Source: CAVYXZ01 sp963772595
Lineage (GTDB): Bacteria > Chloroflexota > Anaerolineae > Aggregatilineales > Phototrophicaceae
Reading direction: 5' to 3'
DNA: 64,000 nt
Assembly (NCBI GenBank): GCA_963772595.1
Contig: CAVYXZ010000016.1
Span: 682,001-746,000, forward strand
This document shows, in pieces, positions 1 to 9,153 of this stretch (its first letter is position 1; the number at the start of each line of letters is the position of its first letter). Both the position numbers and the translations under genes were made by a program. The notes below the pieces were generated by a model, which ran no database searches, was not told where the DNA came from, and saw only the letters and a program-made list of their open reading frames with translations.

Positions 1-1233
1 CTGCGGCTCCAGGTAACGTCCCAACACATCAAGCACGCTCGTGACCTGATCACCGGTCGTCTCAATCGGACGGCGCTGGTAAAACTGGGCACTGATGAAA
101 TCCAGCAGGGCATTGTTCGCCAGGGCATCATCCAGCGTGTAGCTCCCGGCAGTAATCAGATGGCCGTAGGGGTCGATCTGCCGCAGATAGTTGATCGTCT
201 GCTGGAGCCAGGAACCAGCCACATCCGGGTCATAATTGGCCGTCTGGTCGATGCGGTCGATGACCTCCCAGGCGAAGATTTGCGGGCTGAAACCCCAACG
301 CGCCGTAATATAGCGCAGCCGCCGGTGAAATAATTCTGCGGCCTGATCGTTAAAAAAGAACACTGACGGTCCGCTCAGTATCCCACCATTGAGTACGTTG
401 TAAGGATTGTCGTCCCAATCCGCGCTCACGTTGGGTCGCTGAACGCCTTCGGGCAGCAGCACCGGCGGGCCGTTATAGGTCCTCAGCGCCTGATGCCACA
501 GCAGCACGAGTTGAAGATGCACGTCGTAGGCGGCGGCGCGTTCCAGGATCACATCCAATTCGGCAGCGGCCTTCTGCGACTGCTGGTAATCGCCCACCGG
601 CCCCTGCCATTCCAGGCTGATGAACCAGGGCACGTCGATGAACAGCCGCGCGTAGTTGCCGCCGTTATCGCTCAGTTCGCGCAGCCACTCGTCATAGCGT
701 TCCAGCCCGCCGATGTCGTCCCAGGACCAGTTCAGATTCTGCCCAATCGGGAAATAGGGCTGACCGTCCGCATATTGGAAGTAACGCCCGTTTTTGCCCT
801 TGCCGATAAATCCCGGTTGATCGGATGGCTCCACCGAAAGTTGGCCGTTTTGCGAACTGACCACCGACTGATTGTCGCGTACTTGCAGTGTGTAATTCCA
901 GATTCCGGCTTCCCGCGGCGTGAATCGAATCTGCCAGAGCGGGTCGCCGTCCGGCTGCAAATCGTAGCAGCTTCCGGCACAGGTATCTCTATAAGGCTGC
1001 ATCCAGAAGCCGGGGATCACCTCTTGCTGCCCGCTGGGCGACTGAAAAATCCCGATCACCTCGATGTCCCGGTTATCAAAGGGATTGAGGTACAGGGTCG
1101 GGTCCACCGGAATCGTAAATGTCACCGGCGTGTAGAGTTCGCCGCTGGTCGGCAGGGTCTCCTGAACCGCGAGCACTCGCCCGCTGCCCAGGCCAATCAG
1201 CAGAAACAGTAAAAGAGACAGGCGCGATAGCAT
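1..1233 (-). CDS. Secreted DUF5060-domain glycoside-hydrolase-like protein (3' end outside window)
   Basis: The frame stays open from ATG at 1233 to the window edge (411 codons), so the C-terminus is missing. Residues 1-22 form a signal peptide (MLSRLSLLLFLLIGLGSGRV, then LAVQ). Residues about 28-130 have the look of a DUF5060 beta-sandwich, with PVTFTIPVDPTLYLNPFDNR and WQIRFTPREAGIWNYTLQV. This is followed by GKGKNGRYFQYADGQPYFPIGQ and a TIM-barrel-like part (NGGNYARLF, LQLVLLWHQAL, FAWEVIDRID) resembling the cellulase-like fold of GH5/DUF4038 proteins. By family knowledge such proteins act outside the cell on polysaccharides; the substrate cannot be read here. The start lies 20 nt after the stop of the upstream kinase gene, so the two are probably co-transcribed. 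Confidence 0.75.
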   Translation of the reverse strand, partial: MLSRLSLLLFLLIGLGSGRVLAVQETLPTSGELYTPVTFTIPVDPTLYLNPFDNRDIEVIGIFQSPSGQQEVIPGFWMQPYRDTCAGSCYDLQPDGDPLWQIRFTPREAGIWNYTLQVRDNQSVVSSQNGQLSVEPSDQPGFIGKGKNGRYFQYADGQPYFPIGQNLNWSWDDIGGLERYDEWLRELSDNGGNYARLFIDVPWFISLEWQGPVGDYQQSQKAAAELDVILERAAAYDVHLQLVLLWHQALRTYNGPPVLLPEGVQRPNVSADWDDNPYNVLNGGILSGPSVFFFNDQAAELFHRRLRYITARWGFSPQIFAWEVIDRIDQTANYDPDVAGSWLQQTINYLRQIDPYGHLITAGSYTLDDALANNALLDFISAQFYQRRPIETTGDQVTSVLDVLGRYLEPQ

Positions 1234-1253
1234 GGAGGATAGTCCGAGGTGGC

Positions 1254-2550
1254 CTAGCCGCCGCTCCACGCTCGCCAAACAAGAATGTACAGGGGGATCA
1301 GACCGAAGACCGCGATCAGCGCCAGCACGGCCAGCGCAACGGTTACAAAGTCGAGGCGGTTCGATGTAGGAGCCTGATAATTCTCCGGTGGAGTGTACAA
1401 CTGGCTTGAATGCCCTGAGACGGCTTCCCAGGGCGGCGGCACCTGACGCCGGGACGACTGCGAAGTCCTGAATATTGGGGCGCGGATGATACTGCGGTGG
1501 CTGCGGGGCTACCGGGGCGGGACCATAACGCAGCGTCGGCGCGCTGTTTTGCCGGGACATCGGTTCGCTGGCACCACGCGGAGGAAGCTGCTGCGAACTG
1601 ACTTCCGGCAGGTTCTCAGGGCGTCTTGATGAGGTCGGGCGAAGTGGCGGCTCCGGGATCGACGGCGGTTGCTCGACCGGGAAGACGCCCACCGGAGGCT
1701 GGCTGTTCTCGGTGCGTGATCGACTTTGGTCACGGTAGCTGGACAGGATATGCCCCAATTGATCCGCCATACGATAGCGGGCCGCCGGGTCTTTACTCAT
1801 CACTTTGTAGACAATCTTGGATAGATTCTCTGGCACGCTGGGGTTCAGGTCCGTCACCCTGGGCACCGGCTCACGCAGATGCGCCATTGCCAGTTCCTGC
1901 TGGCTGGATCCGGTATAGGGCAGACGTCCGGTCAGCATTTCGAAAATCACGATGCCGATAGCGTAGACATCCGATGCCGGGGTCGGTTTCTCGCCGCGTG
2001 CCTGCTCTGGCGCAAAATAATGCGGACTCCCCCACACCACATCCTGACGCTGGGTTGGCTGCGTATCTGTCAAGGCCTGTGCGATACCAAAATCTGTCAC
2101 CTTGACCCGGAAATCCTTCGTGACCAGGATATTCTGCGGCTTCACGTCCGCATGGACAATTCCCGCCCGGTGGGCGAAACCGATCCCGGCACAAATCTGA
2201 ATCGCCAGATCCAGCGTCCGGTCAATCGAAAGCAGGCCCTCGCTGCGAATAATCTTCTTGAGGTCCTGGCCCTCGACGTACTCCATCACCATGTAGTAGG
2301 TCTGGCCGTCATTGCCAACATCGTGAACCGTTACGATGTTGGGATGCGACAGATTCGCTACTGAACGCGCTTCGTTGCGAAAGCGTGCGACAAACGGCGG
2401 ATCCGAGGTCAGGCTGGGCCGCAGGACTTTACAGGCGACGGTGCGGCCAAGAAACTGATCCACAGCCTTGTAGATCACCGCCATGCCGCCTGATCCCTGC
2501 TGCGCCACGAGCCGGTAGCGCCCGTTCAGTATGGTTTCGCCATTGCTCAT
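1254..2550 (-). CDS. Membrane-anchored serine/threonine protein kinase (frameshifted)
   Basis: ATG at 2550 opens a Hanks-type kinase: glycine loop GSGGMAVIYKA, catalytic Lys in VACKVL, catalytic loop IVHADVKPQNILV, DFG in KVTDFGIAQ, APE in YFAPEQARGE, and SDVYAIGIVIFEMLTGRLPY. The usual HRD is HAD, so this is a non-RD kinase, a class that often does not need activation-loop phosphorylation. A Pro-rich linker of about 110 residues follows, then one frameshift near 1460-1470. In the new frame the sequence runs into a C-terminal membrane helix (FVTVALAVLALIAVFGLIPL) and stops at TAG 1254-1256. No extracellular PASTA-type sensor is present; only a few residues follow the helix. As written, without correction, the kinase frame runs on into the next gene. 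Length about 431 aa. Confidence 0.85.
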
Positions 2551-2567
2551 ACGTCAAACTCTCCCGA

Positions 2568-3719
2568 TCAAGGCAGCGTCAAGGGATCAAATAAACGTCG
2601 ATATTCTAACAAAGCCCGGCGATCTGTCATACTGGCAATATAATCCCCGACCACGCGCGTCTTGTTGGATTCCTCAAGCTGATCCTGATATTCATAGGGA
2701 AGCTGCCTCGGCTCTTCCATGTAGCTTTCGAAAATATCGAAGATAAACTGTTCCGCGCGCTTTGCCATTCTGACTACACGAAAGTGGTTATACATGCGCT
2801 CGTAAAGCATATCTTTCAGCGCCCGATTCATGCGCTCAAGTTCCTCACTGTGAACAATGATCTGTTCGCTGTGCTGCTGGACATCAGTTGGCGACTGTGG
2901 ATTGAGCGCCTCCAGATTCTTGCCCAACTCATTCATCACGTCGTCTACCTGAAGGCCCACCAGTTCACGAATCAGATGATGCCGCGTGATCTCGTCCAAC
3001 GTGTCCCCTTGCCAACCCAGGCGCTCGCGCAAGAAACGCCAGATTTCCAGCGAATCAAGTTCTCGCGGCGTCAGCATTCCGGCCTGCAAACCATCGTCAA
3101 GATCATGTGCGTTATACGCCAGCTCGTCGGCAATGTTGGCGATCTGCGCTTCTACGCTTCCGAGGGCGGTCTCATCAAAGCCAGCGACTTCGCTCAGATC
3201 GTATTCCGTCTCGTGCTTGGCGATCCCTTCGAGGGTCTCATAGGTCAGGTTCAACCCGGACCAGTTCGGATACCGGCGCTCCAGCTTAGTGACGATCCGG
3301 TAGCTCTGGTGATTGTGGTTAAAGCCGCCAACCGATTCCAGCAACCGGTTGAGGACAGCCTCTCCCGCATGGCCGAAGGGAGGGTGCCCCAGGTCGTGTG
3401 CCAGGCAGACAGCCTCCACCAGGTCCTCATTCACAGCCAGCCCACGTGCCAGCGTGCGCCCGATCTGCGAGACTTCCAGCGTGTGAGTCAGGCGCGTGCG
3501 GTAGTAATCGCCTTCATCGTTGACAAAGACCTGTGTTTTGTACTCCAGACGGCGGAAGGCAGCCGAATGCAGGATGCGATCTCGGTCCCGTTGAAATGCG
3601 GTCCGGTAGTCCGGTTCGTGTTCGTGATGCTGCCGACCGCGACTGTTCCGGCTTAATAAAGCGTAAGGTTGCAGGGTGTCAGCTTCGATCTCCTCCAGCC
3701 GCTGGCGCTTTACAAGCAT
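2568..3719 (-). CDS. dgt: Deoxyguanosinetriphosphate triphosphohydrolase-like HD protein
   Basis: This is a 383-residue member of the dGTPase family, which cleaves dNTPs to deoxynucleoside and triphosphate and so sets dNTP pools. The HD-superfamily metal ligands are visible: H in RLTHTLEVSQ (about residue 79), HD in CLAHDLGHPPFGHAGE (about 110-122), and a later D in NIADELAYNAHDLDDG. The N-terminal segment DYRTAFQRDRDRILHSAAFRRL is diagnostic of the family. I chose ATG 3719 over the in-frame GTG at 3731, because AAGGTGGTGAG lies just upstream of it. A possible -10 (TACAAT) sits at 3764-3769. The 3' end is 18 nt from the start of the kinase gene on the same strand, so read-through into it is likely. 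Confidence 0.9.
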   Translation of the reverse strand: MLVKRQRLEEIEADTLQPYALLSRNSRGRQHHEHEPDYRTAFQRDRDRILHSAAFRRLEYKTQVFVNDEGDYYRTRLTHTLEVSQIGRTLARGLAVNEDLVEAVCLAHDLGHPPFGHAGEAVLNRLLESVGGFNHNHQSYRIVTKLERRYPNWSGLNLTYETLEGIAKHETEYDLSEVAGFDETALGSVEAQIANIADELAYNAHDLDDGLQAGMLTPRELDSLEIWRFLRERLGWQGDTLDEITRHHLIRELVGLQVDDVMNELGKNLEALNPQSPTDVQQHSEQIIVHSEELERMNRALKDMLYERMYNHFRVVRMAKRAEQFIFDIFESYMEEPRQLPYEYQDQLEESNKTRVVGDYIASMTDRRALLEYRRLFDPLTLP

Positions 3720-3872
3720 GATTCTCACCACCTTCTAACACAAGGTATGCCTAAATTCACTTCATTGTAGTGATAAAGCGCCGTGAGCAAAAGTCGCAGG
3801 CGGGTTACGACCGGTACATATGTTATAATACGCCCATTGTGTCACTCGTCTTTACCTCGGAGGAGGTAAACA

Positions 3873-5081
3873 ATGGACATTAATCAAGCAGCACGCATGA
3901 TCGAATGGTTAGACGAAGAACGCCGCCGCGACAAGGCGACGATTGCTACGCTCGAGGAACGTCTGGCACAGCAGCAGGATACCATCGACATGCTGGCAAA
4001 GCGGGTCAACAGTGTCGAATCGGACCAGACGACCCTCCGCACCCATCAGGCCCCTAACGGGCATGACAGCGACTTGATTGAGCAGCTTCGCGGCGAGGTA
4101 CAGCAGCTTCTGGAAAACAGCGACGCCAAACGCCTCACGGCGGAGCGCGAGGCCGAACGTCGCGCCGAACTGGCCCGCGAAAACATCAGCCGCCCGCTGC
4201 GCGAAACCATCGACCGGGTCAACCGCCTGGAACGTCAGCAAACCGAACTCCCGGCGATTCAGATCGAAAGTGACCGCGTCACCGGCTCGCTGGCTGCCCT
4301 TCAGCAGCGCGCGGACGACCTGTACAAGAAGCTCGAAGAGCCGGACCGTCGTCTTGCCTTCCTCGAAGAACAGCGCCGCCAGGATGCCCGCCGTATTTCC
4401 GAAACACAGTCCGAAATCCCCGAAATTCAAAAGCAGATCGACGCTATCAGACCGAAAATCGAACTCCTGGAGGACCTCACCCTGCGTGTCGAACGCCGCA
4501 TTCAAGAGGTTCAGACCAGCGAGCATGACCGCCGCGAGCAAATCCAGCAGTTTATCGATCAGCAGACGCTCATGCACCAGCAGCACGATCAGCAGGTCAA
4601 AGACCTGATTGAGAAGTTTGGCGAGCAGGACAGCGTCATGCAGCAGAACATCGAGCGCTTCGAGACCTGGGCCGAAGCCTACCGCGAGATGAAGCGCATT
4701 ATCGACGACTTCGAGCGCATCAGCGACCGGCTCGAACGCCGCATCAACGAAGTGGCCGAAATGCAGCGTCTCAGCGAGGAGCGCTTCCGCCAGGAATGGA
4801 ACGATTGGAGCGCCGAAGATCAGAAGCGCTTTAAGAACTTCACGCTTTCAAACGACGAGGTCTGGCGCAATCATGACAAGGAATTTGAGCGATTCGTCCA
4901 CGACATGAGCGGTCTACGAGCTAAATTCGGCCCTATTCAGGATGCGATTGAGCGTCTGTGGAGTATGGAACGCGAGCGCGCCCGGCTCTACCGCGAAAGT
5001 TATCAGGCACTGCTGCTCGAATACGACACCGGCGACCGGGCCCCTGTAGCATCCACCAATGGCACGGCGAACGGGACCTAA
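3873..5081 (+). CDS. Long coiled-coil protein of unknown function
   Basis: The 402-residue protein is almost wholly charged heptad-like coiled coil, rich in E, R, Q and D (MIEWLDEERRRDKATIATLE, LREEVQQLL-like and RLERRINEVAEMQ stretches). It has no signal peptide or membrane segment, so it is probably cytoplasmic and possibly filament-forming or a scaffold. I do not recognise a named family. Translation should be strong: GGAGGAGG lies directly upstream of the ATG. A TATAAT box is present at 3824-3829, without a clear -35. It is transcribed divergently from the dGTPase gene and convergently with murA; the two stops lie 2 nt apart. The C-terminus is short and Ser/Thr/Ala-rich. Confidence 0.85.
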   Translation: MDINQAARMIEWLDEERRRDKATIATLEERLAQQQDTIDMLAKRVNSVESDQTTLRTHQAPNGHDSDLIEQLRGEVQQLLENSDAKRLTAEREAERRAELARENISRPLRETIDRVNRLERQQTELPAIQIESDRVTGSLAALQQRADDLYKKLEEPDRRLAFLEEQRRQDARRISETQSEIPEIQKQIDAIRPKIELLEDLTLRVERRIQEVQTSEHDRREQIQQFIDQQTLMHQQHDQQVKDLIEKFGEQDSVMQQNIERFETWAEAYREMKRIIDDFERISDRLERRINEVAEMQRLSEERFRQEWNDWSAEDQKRFKNFTLSNDEVWRNHDKEFERFVHDMSGLRAKFGPIQDAIERLWSMERERARLYRESYQALLLEYDTGDRAPVASTNGTANGT

Positions 5082-5082
5082 C

Positions 5083-6364
5083 CTACTGCCGCCTGATTTG
5101 TGCGCCAAGCGCCTGCAACTTTTCTTCTACCCGTTCATAACCGCGATCAATCTGCTGGATGTTCGAGATCCGTGTTTCACCTTTCGCTGCCAGGGCAGCC
5201 AGCAGCACGGCCATCCCGGCGCGAATATCCGGGCTGGAGATGTGTTCGCCCCCTTTGAACACGGTCGGTCCCTGCACCAACACGCGATGCGGATCGCAAA
5301 GCGTTACACGCGCGCCCATGCGCACCAGATTGTCGGTGAAGAAGAAGCGGCTTTCGTACATCCAATCGTGAAACAGCACAGCCCCCGCGCTGCGAGTCGC
5401 CACGACCAGCGCAACGCTCATCAGGTCCGGCGGGAATCCCGGCCAGGGCTGAGCCTTGATCTGGGGAATGCGTCCGCCCAGGTCCGGCACAATCGTCAAC
5501 TGCTGCTGCGCAGGCACAAAGATGTCCTGGCCCCGCACTTCCCACTGTACACCCAGACGCCCGAAGACTTGCGCGGTCATCTGCAATGAGTTCCGGGTCT
5601 GCGTCCCGGATCAGCAGTTCGCCGCCCGTCACCGCCGCCGCGCCGATAAAGCTGCCGACCTCCATGTAATCTGCGCCGACTCGCGCTTCGCCACCGCCCA
5701 GGGCCGTAACTCCGGTGATCGTCAACTGGTTGGAACCGCAGCCCGCGATCTTCGCCCCCAACGTATTCAGCATCCGGCACAGGTCCTGCACATGCGGTTC
5801 ACTGGCCGCGTTACGAATAATCGTCGTGCCGGAGGCAAGCACCGCCGCCATAATCGCGTTTTCGGTCGCCGTCACGCTGGCCTCATGAAGCAGAATATCG
5901 GCACCAGTCAGGCCATCTGCCCGGATATGCAGCGCACTGCCTTCAAAATCGACCTGCGCGCCCAGCTTGCGAAAAGCCTGCACATGGACATCCAGCCGGC
6001 GCTCGCCAATCGCATCACCGCCCGGCAGCGGCAGCCGGACTTCGCCCAGGCGGCCCAGCATCGGCCCGGCCATTACCACACTAGCCCGCAGGCGGGTCGC
6101 CAGCGCCGGGTCCAGATCTGTGGCGTGAAGCTGGCGCGCGTGAACCCGCACGACACCCGGTTCCAGCCAGTCCACCTCCGCGCCCAGGCTCTGTATCAAG
6201 GCGATAATGACGCGCACATCGCCAATATCCGGCACATTGCGCAGCACGACCGGCTCCGCCGTCAACAGGCAGGCGGGCAGCATCTTCAGCGCCGCGTTCT
6301 TGTTGCCGCTCGCGCGGATCTCGCCTTGAATCGGGTGCCCGCCTTCAATCACAAACTGCTGCAT
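5083..6364 (-). CDS. murA: UDP-N-acetylglucosamine 1-carboxyvinyltransferase with Asp in place of catalytic Cys (one frameshift)
   Basis: MurA transfers enolpyruvate from PEP to UDP-GlcNAc, the first committed step of peptidoglycan synthesis in the cytoplasm. The N-terminus MQQFVIEGGHPIQGEIRASG continues to NKNAALK, which carries the conserved Lys/Asn. The catalytic loop reads LPGGDAIGERRLDVH. Most MurA enzymes have GGCAIG here, so Cys115 (E. coli numbering) is Asp. The Cys-to-Asp form occurs naturally in mycobacteria and chlamydiae and makes the enzyme insensitive to fosfomycin. A frameshift near 5585 separates GGELLIRDADPELIADD from QMTAQVFGRLGV; both parts are typical MurA. The start ATG shares one base with the stop of the upstream SAM adenosyltransferase gene (TGATG), so the two are translationally coupled. 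Confidence 0.92.
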
Positions 6365-7200
6365 CAAATCATCACCTCGATCCGGTCGCCGACCTTCAAG
6401 CCCAATCGTGCGGCACAATTGCCCTGATTTATCGCCAACTCCAGAAAACCATTGCTGTCCAGCAGCATCAGCAGCGTCCCTTTGCCGGTACTGCTGTAAT
6501 TTTGTTTCACGCCACGAATCACCTGCCCGTTACATGTCACCACCAGACGATCCTCAGTGAAATAGCGTACCTGCTGGACATCGCCGAAACGGGGCGTCAG
6601 GCGCAGCGTGTTCTTACCGGCAAAGGCGAACTCGCCCATACTGGTAATCACGTTGCCGAAGTGATCCACGTGCATCACTTCGCCCACCAGCCGGTCATCC
6701 AGCAGCCGGAAATCCGGCGGAGCCAGCCGCTTCACGTCCTCGATGACCTCGCCCATATCGACCAACCGCGCACCTGCGGCAAGATAGGCCGCTGCTGGAG
6801 CGAAGATGTCGCGCCCATGAAATGTCTGGCTCACCGGTTGCAAATGATACTCACGCCTGGTCAGCGACACAGCTTGAACGGTCTCCAATGCCGTCAGGGC
6901 GTAGCTCAGCACGCCGTTATCCGGCGCAACGAAGCCGTAATCGCCATCGCTCAGCGCAATGGCCCGCCGCGCGCTGCCCACACCCGGATCGACCACGACC
7001 AGGAAAACCGTCCCCAGCGGGAAATAGCGGTAGGCATTGAACAGCATAAAAGCCGCCTCCCCCACCGCCTGTGGCCTGATCTCATGGGTCACGTCGATGA
7101 AGTCAGCATCCGGGCAAATGCCGCGCATCACCCCTTTCATGATGCCGACATAAGCATCCTGCGTGCCAAAATCGCTGAGCAGCGCAATCGTTACAGCCAC
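6364..7200 (-). CDS. S-adenosyl-L-methionine hydroxide adenosyltransferase family protein
   Basis: This 278-residue protein of the former DUF62 family (fluorinase/chlorinase fold) hydrolyses SAM to adenosine and methionine in characterised archaeal and bacterial members. Visible family motifs are LLSDFGTQDAYVGIMKGVM at the N-terminus, VVVDPGVGSARR at about residue 75-86, APDNGVLSYAL at about 97, and HVDHFGNVITSM in the C-terminal barrel. It is not a halogenase by neighbourhood, since no halometabolite genes are near. It overlaps murA by one base. A divergent promoter region at 7230-7262 carries TACAAT on each strand, one for this gene and one for the neighbouring MmcQ gene. Confidence 0.9.
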   Translation of the reverse strand: MAVTIALLSDFGTQDAYVGIMKGVMRGICPDADFIDVTHEIRPQAVGEAAFMLFNAYRYFPLGTVFLVVVDPGVGSARRAIALSDGDYGFVAPDNGVLSYALTALETVQAVSLTRREYHLQPVSQTFHGRDIFAPAAAYLAAGARLVDMGEVIEDVKRLAPPDFRLLDDRLVGEVMHVDHFGNVITSMGEFAFAGKNTLRLTPRFGDVQQVRYFTEDRLVVTCNGQVIRGVKQNYSSTGKGTLLMLLDSNGFLELAINQGNCAARLGLKVGDRIEVMI

Positions 7201-7295
7201 CGGTTCCGTCTCCGCTTCGTTTCGGCGCTATTGTAACATCCCTACCACAGCAGTGGTACAATAGCCTTCGTCGTGGATGCGCGGAACGGATATAA

Positions 7296-7653
7296 ATGGA
7301 CCAGACCCAGATTCGCCACTACTGTCTGAGTAAACCCGGTACCACTGCCGAGTTTCCCTTTGGCCCCGAAGCGGAAGTCTTCAAAGTGATGGGCAAGATG
7401 TTTGCGCTGGTGATGCTCAATTCGATGCCCCTGCGCATGAACCTCAAATGCGACCCTGTACGCGCCGAAATGCTCCGCCAGACTTACGAATCCGTCCAAC
7501 CCGGCTACCATATGAACAAGCAGCACTGGAATACGCTCATTGATGATGGCAGCATCCCCGAAGACGAAATTCTGGACCTAATCGACCATTCCTACGATCT
7601 GGTCGTTCAGGGCCTGAACTCGAGCCAAACGCGAGCAGCTTCAGCGTGGCTAA
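7296..7653 (+). CDS. MmcQ/YjbR family protein (frameshift near the 3' end)
   Basis: A small protein of about 118 residues with the CyaY-like fold of MmcQ/YjbR proteins: RHYCLSKPGTTAEFPFGPEA, FKVMGKMFALV, YESVQPGYHMNKQHWNTL and LIDHSYDLVVQGL. Members are called DNA-binding or nucleotide-binding proteins, but their role is not established. Right after LVVQGL the uncorrected frame runs on to 7754. Removing one A at 7617-7618 gives GLTRAKREQLQRG and a stop at 7651-7653, the family's usual ending and length. I therefore take that as the true end. The -10 TACAAT at 7257-7262 is shared in a back-to-back arrangement with the SAM adenosyltransferase promoter. Confidence 0.85.
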
Positions 7654-7723
7654 TTTCCTCTCGACTGTGTGAACGGTCGCGGGGAGGGTCGAGTGCGTTT
7701 CTTCGTCGATACGCCATTGAGGC

Positions 7724-8170
7724 TCACCGGAAGGGAATGGACAGGGCAGCGTAATGCCATTGTAGAGCGTTTCCGCACACTGTACTGGAGATGATCTGTG
7801 TCTCTGGTGCGTTTTCCAGGGGATAACCCAGAACCTCGACTTCAGCCAGTCTGAGTGCCCCACCGCGGTTCCATGACAGCGTAACGAAACGTCCCTGCGC
7901 ATTGACCTCAAAAGTATATGGTGCAACGGCACCGTCCGGAGGAATCAGAAGTTGGCCTGCAATCGTTTCATCTTTCAAGGAGTTGCTATCGGGCACAAAA
8001 CTGTCCAGAGTAATAGGCGTATCCGTCACATACAGAATGCCCTGCGCCGGTCTATCGCCACAACATGCTGCTCGATCCCAGAGCCGTACAGCGGCAATCT
8101 GGGATTGAACACCCAGATCAACCTGCCAGAAGGCGCGCGGAAATTCAGGATACTGCTCTATATCTAGCCG
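7724..8170 (-). pseudogene. Fragment of a discoidin/fucolectin-like (F5/8 type C) carbohydrate-binding domain
   Basis: About 145 residues read as the C-terminal half of a galactose-binding-like domain. FWQVDLGVQSQIAAVRLWDR is followed by AACCGDRPAQGILYVTDTPI, the tandem-Cys pattern typical of fucolectin/F5-8C lectin domains. The fragment ends with SWNRGGALRLAEVEVLG and a stop at 7724. The N-terminal part of the domain and any signal peptide are absent. At about 8165 the minus-strand homology stops and plus-strand CoA-transferase sequence begins with no gap. It is thus a remnant, or one side of a deletion or misjoin. In this phylum such domains usually belong to secreted proteins. Confidence 0.6.
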
Positions 8171-8947
8171 AAGCCGCCCGGCTCGTACGAGACTCGCAGA
8201 CAATTGCCCTGGGCGGCATGACGGTCTACCGTCGCCCGGTTGCCTTTGTGCGTGAACTCTTGCGCCGCGATCCGCGCCCACGCGCTTTGACCTTGCTCTG
8301 CTTCACCGCAGGCTTCGAGTTCGGACCTGCTGGTCGGGACGGGCTGCGTCCAGAGGGTCCGCTCGGTCTATTTCGGCCTGGAATCCTTTGGCCTGGCCCC
8401 CATGTTTACCGAAGCCGCACAGCAGGGCAGCATCCAGATATTGGAAGAGACCGAAGCCAGCATCGTCATGGGCCTACGCGCGCAGATGGCCGGAGTTGGC
8501 TTTATGCCTTCGCTGGCCTGGACTGGCACCGACCTGCCCCTTCTGCGCCCGGATGTCAAAACAGTAATCGACCCCTATACCGGCGAGACGCTGACTGCCT
8601 TCCCTGCGATCCCGCTCGACATAGCGATTCTGCACGGCCTGGAAGCCGACCCACAGGGCAACGTGCGTTTGAACAATAACCTGGGCATCGATATGGAGCT
8701 GGTCTACATTGCTAAGACGGTAATTGTGACTGTTGAGCACATGGTCGATGAGATCAAGCCGGATGCTGAAAGTAAGCTGCTGCCCGCGCCTGGGGCGGAC
8801 TACATCGCACTTGCACCACAGGGGGCCTGGCCCACAAGCTGCTACCCACTGTATCCGGTGGCTGGCGGTGAATTCATGCGCTATGTGGACCTGTGCAATG
8901 CAGGCCGTTTTGACGATTACCTGAACCAATTTCTCGCTGACCATTGA
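8164..8947 (+). pseudogene. CoA-transferase family I, subunit A-like (5'-truncated, frameshifted)
   Basis: The reading starts without a start codon at AEAARLVRDSQTIALGGMTV, close to the normal N-terminus of glutaconate/3-oxoacid CoA-transferase alpha subunits. It continues with YRRPVAFVRELLRR. After one frameshift near 8320 it reads SDLLVGTGCVQRV, YFGLESFGLAPMF, MPSLAWTGTDLPLL and NVRLNNNLGIDMELVYIAK to a stop at 8947. Such subunits bind acyl-CoA and work with a beta subunit. No beta subunit follows; a riboswitch comes instead. The first few codons and the start seem lost at the junction with the discoidin fragment, so as sequenced this gene is probably non-functional. Confidence 0.7.
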
Positions 8948-8972
8948 TAAGCGCCCTGACACTCGCTATACT
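8944..8972 (+). promoter_or_regulatory. Sigma-70-type promoter of the thiamine transport operon
   Basis: TTGATA (8944-8949), a 17-nt spacer, then TATACT (8967-8972). Transcription would start near 8979, just before the TPP riboswitch. The -35 overlaps the stop codon of the CoA-transferase remnant. Confidence 0.8.
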
Positions 8973-8991
8973 GGATACAACAATCAATAAG

Positions 8992-9082
8992 CCAGGGGAG
9001 TTTGCGCAAGCAGGCTGAGAGGATGCGTAGAGCCGCATCGACCCTAGAACCTGATCCGGTTCATACCGGCGTAGGGAGCGTT
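8992..9082 (+). ncRNA. TPP (THI-element) riboswitch
   Basis: The conserved thi-box core is plain: CAGGGGAG near the 5' end, GCTGAGAGG at 9013-9022, then GACCCTAGAACCTGATCCGG (from about 9050) and ATACCGGCGTAGGGAG. The pyrimidine-sensor helix contains CTGAGA and the pyrophosphate-binding arm contains ACCTGAT. It lies between a strong promoter and an intrinsic terminator upstream of thiB, so TPP binding most likely causes premature termination of thiBPQ transcription. Confidence 0.96.
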
Positions 9083-9100
9083 TTAGAGAACGATGCTCAC

Positions 9101-9137
9101 AGCCACCCTCCGGTATGACCGCCAGGGTGGCTTTTTC
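9101..9137 (+). terminator. Riboswitch-controlled intrinsic terminator upstream of thiB
   Basis: The 9-bp stem AGCCACCCT / AGGGTGGCT (9101-9109 with 9124-9132) is followed directly by TTTTT. It sits 20 nt after the TPP aptamer and 17 nt before thiB, as expected for the expression platform of a terminating OFF switch. Confidence 0.92.
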
Positions 9138-9153
9138 TATCCAGGAGATTTCA

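Noticed and set aside
1..2550. A kinase-DUF5060 fusion protein
   Set aside because: The kinase's other frame gives a membrane helix and stop just before the DUF5060 gene's own ATG and signal peptide, so two genes fit better.
6364..7200. SAM-dependent fluorinase/chlorinase
   Set aside because: The sequence shows the general DUF62 signature and no halometabolite genes are near; the hydroxide adenosyltransferase branch is the better call.
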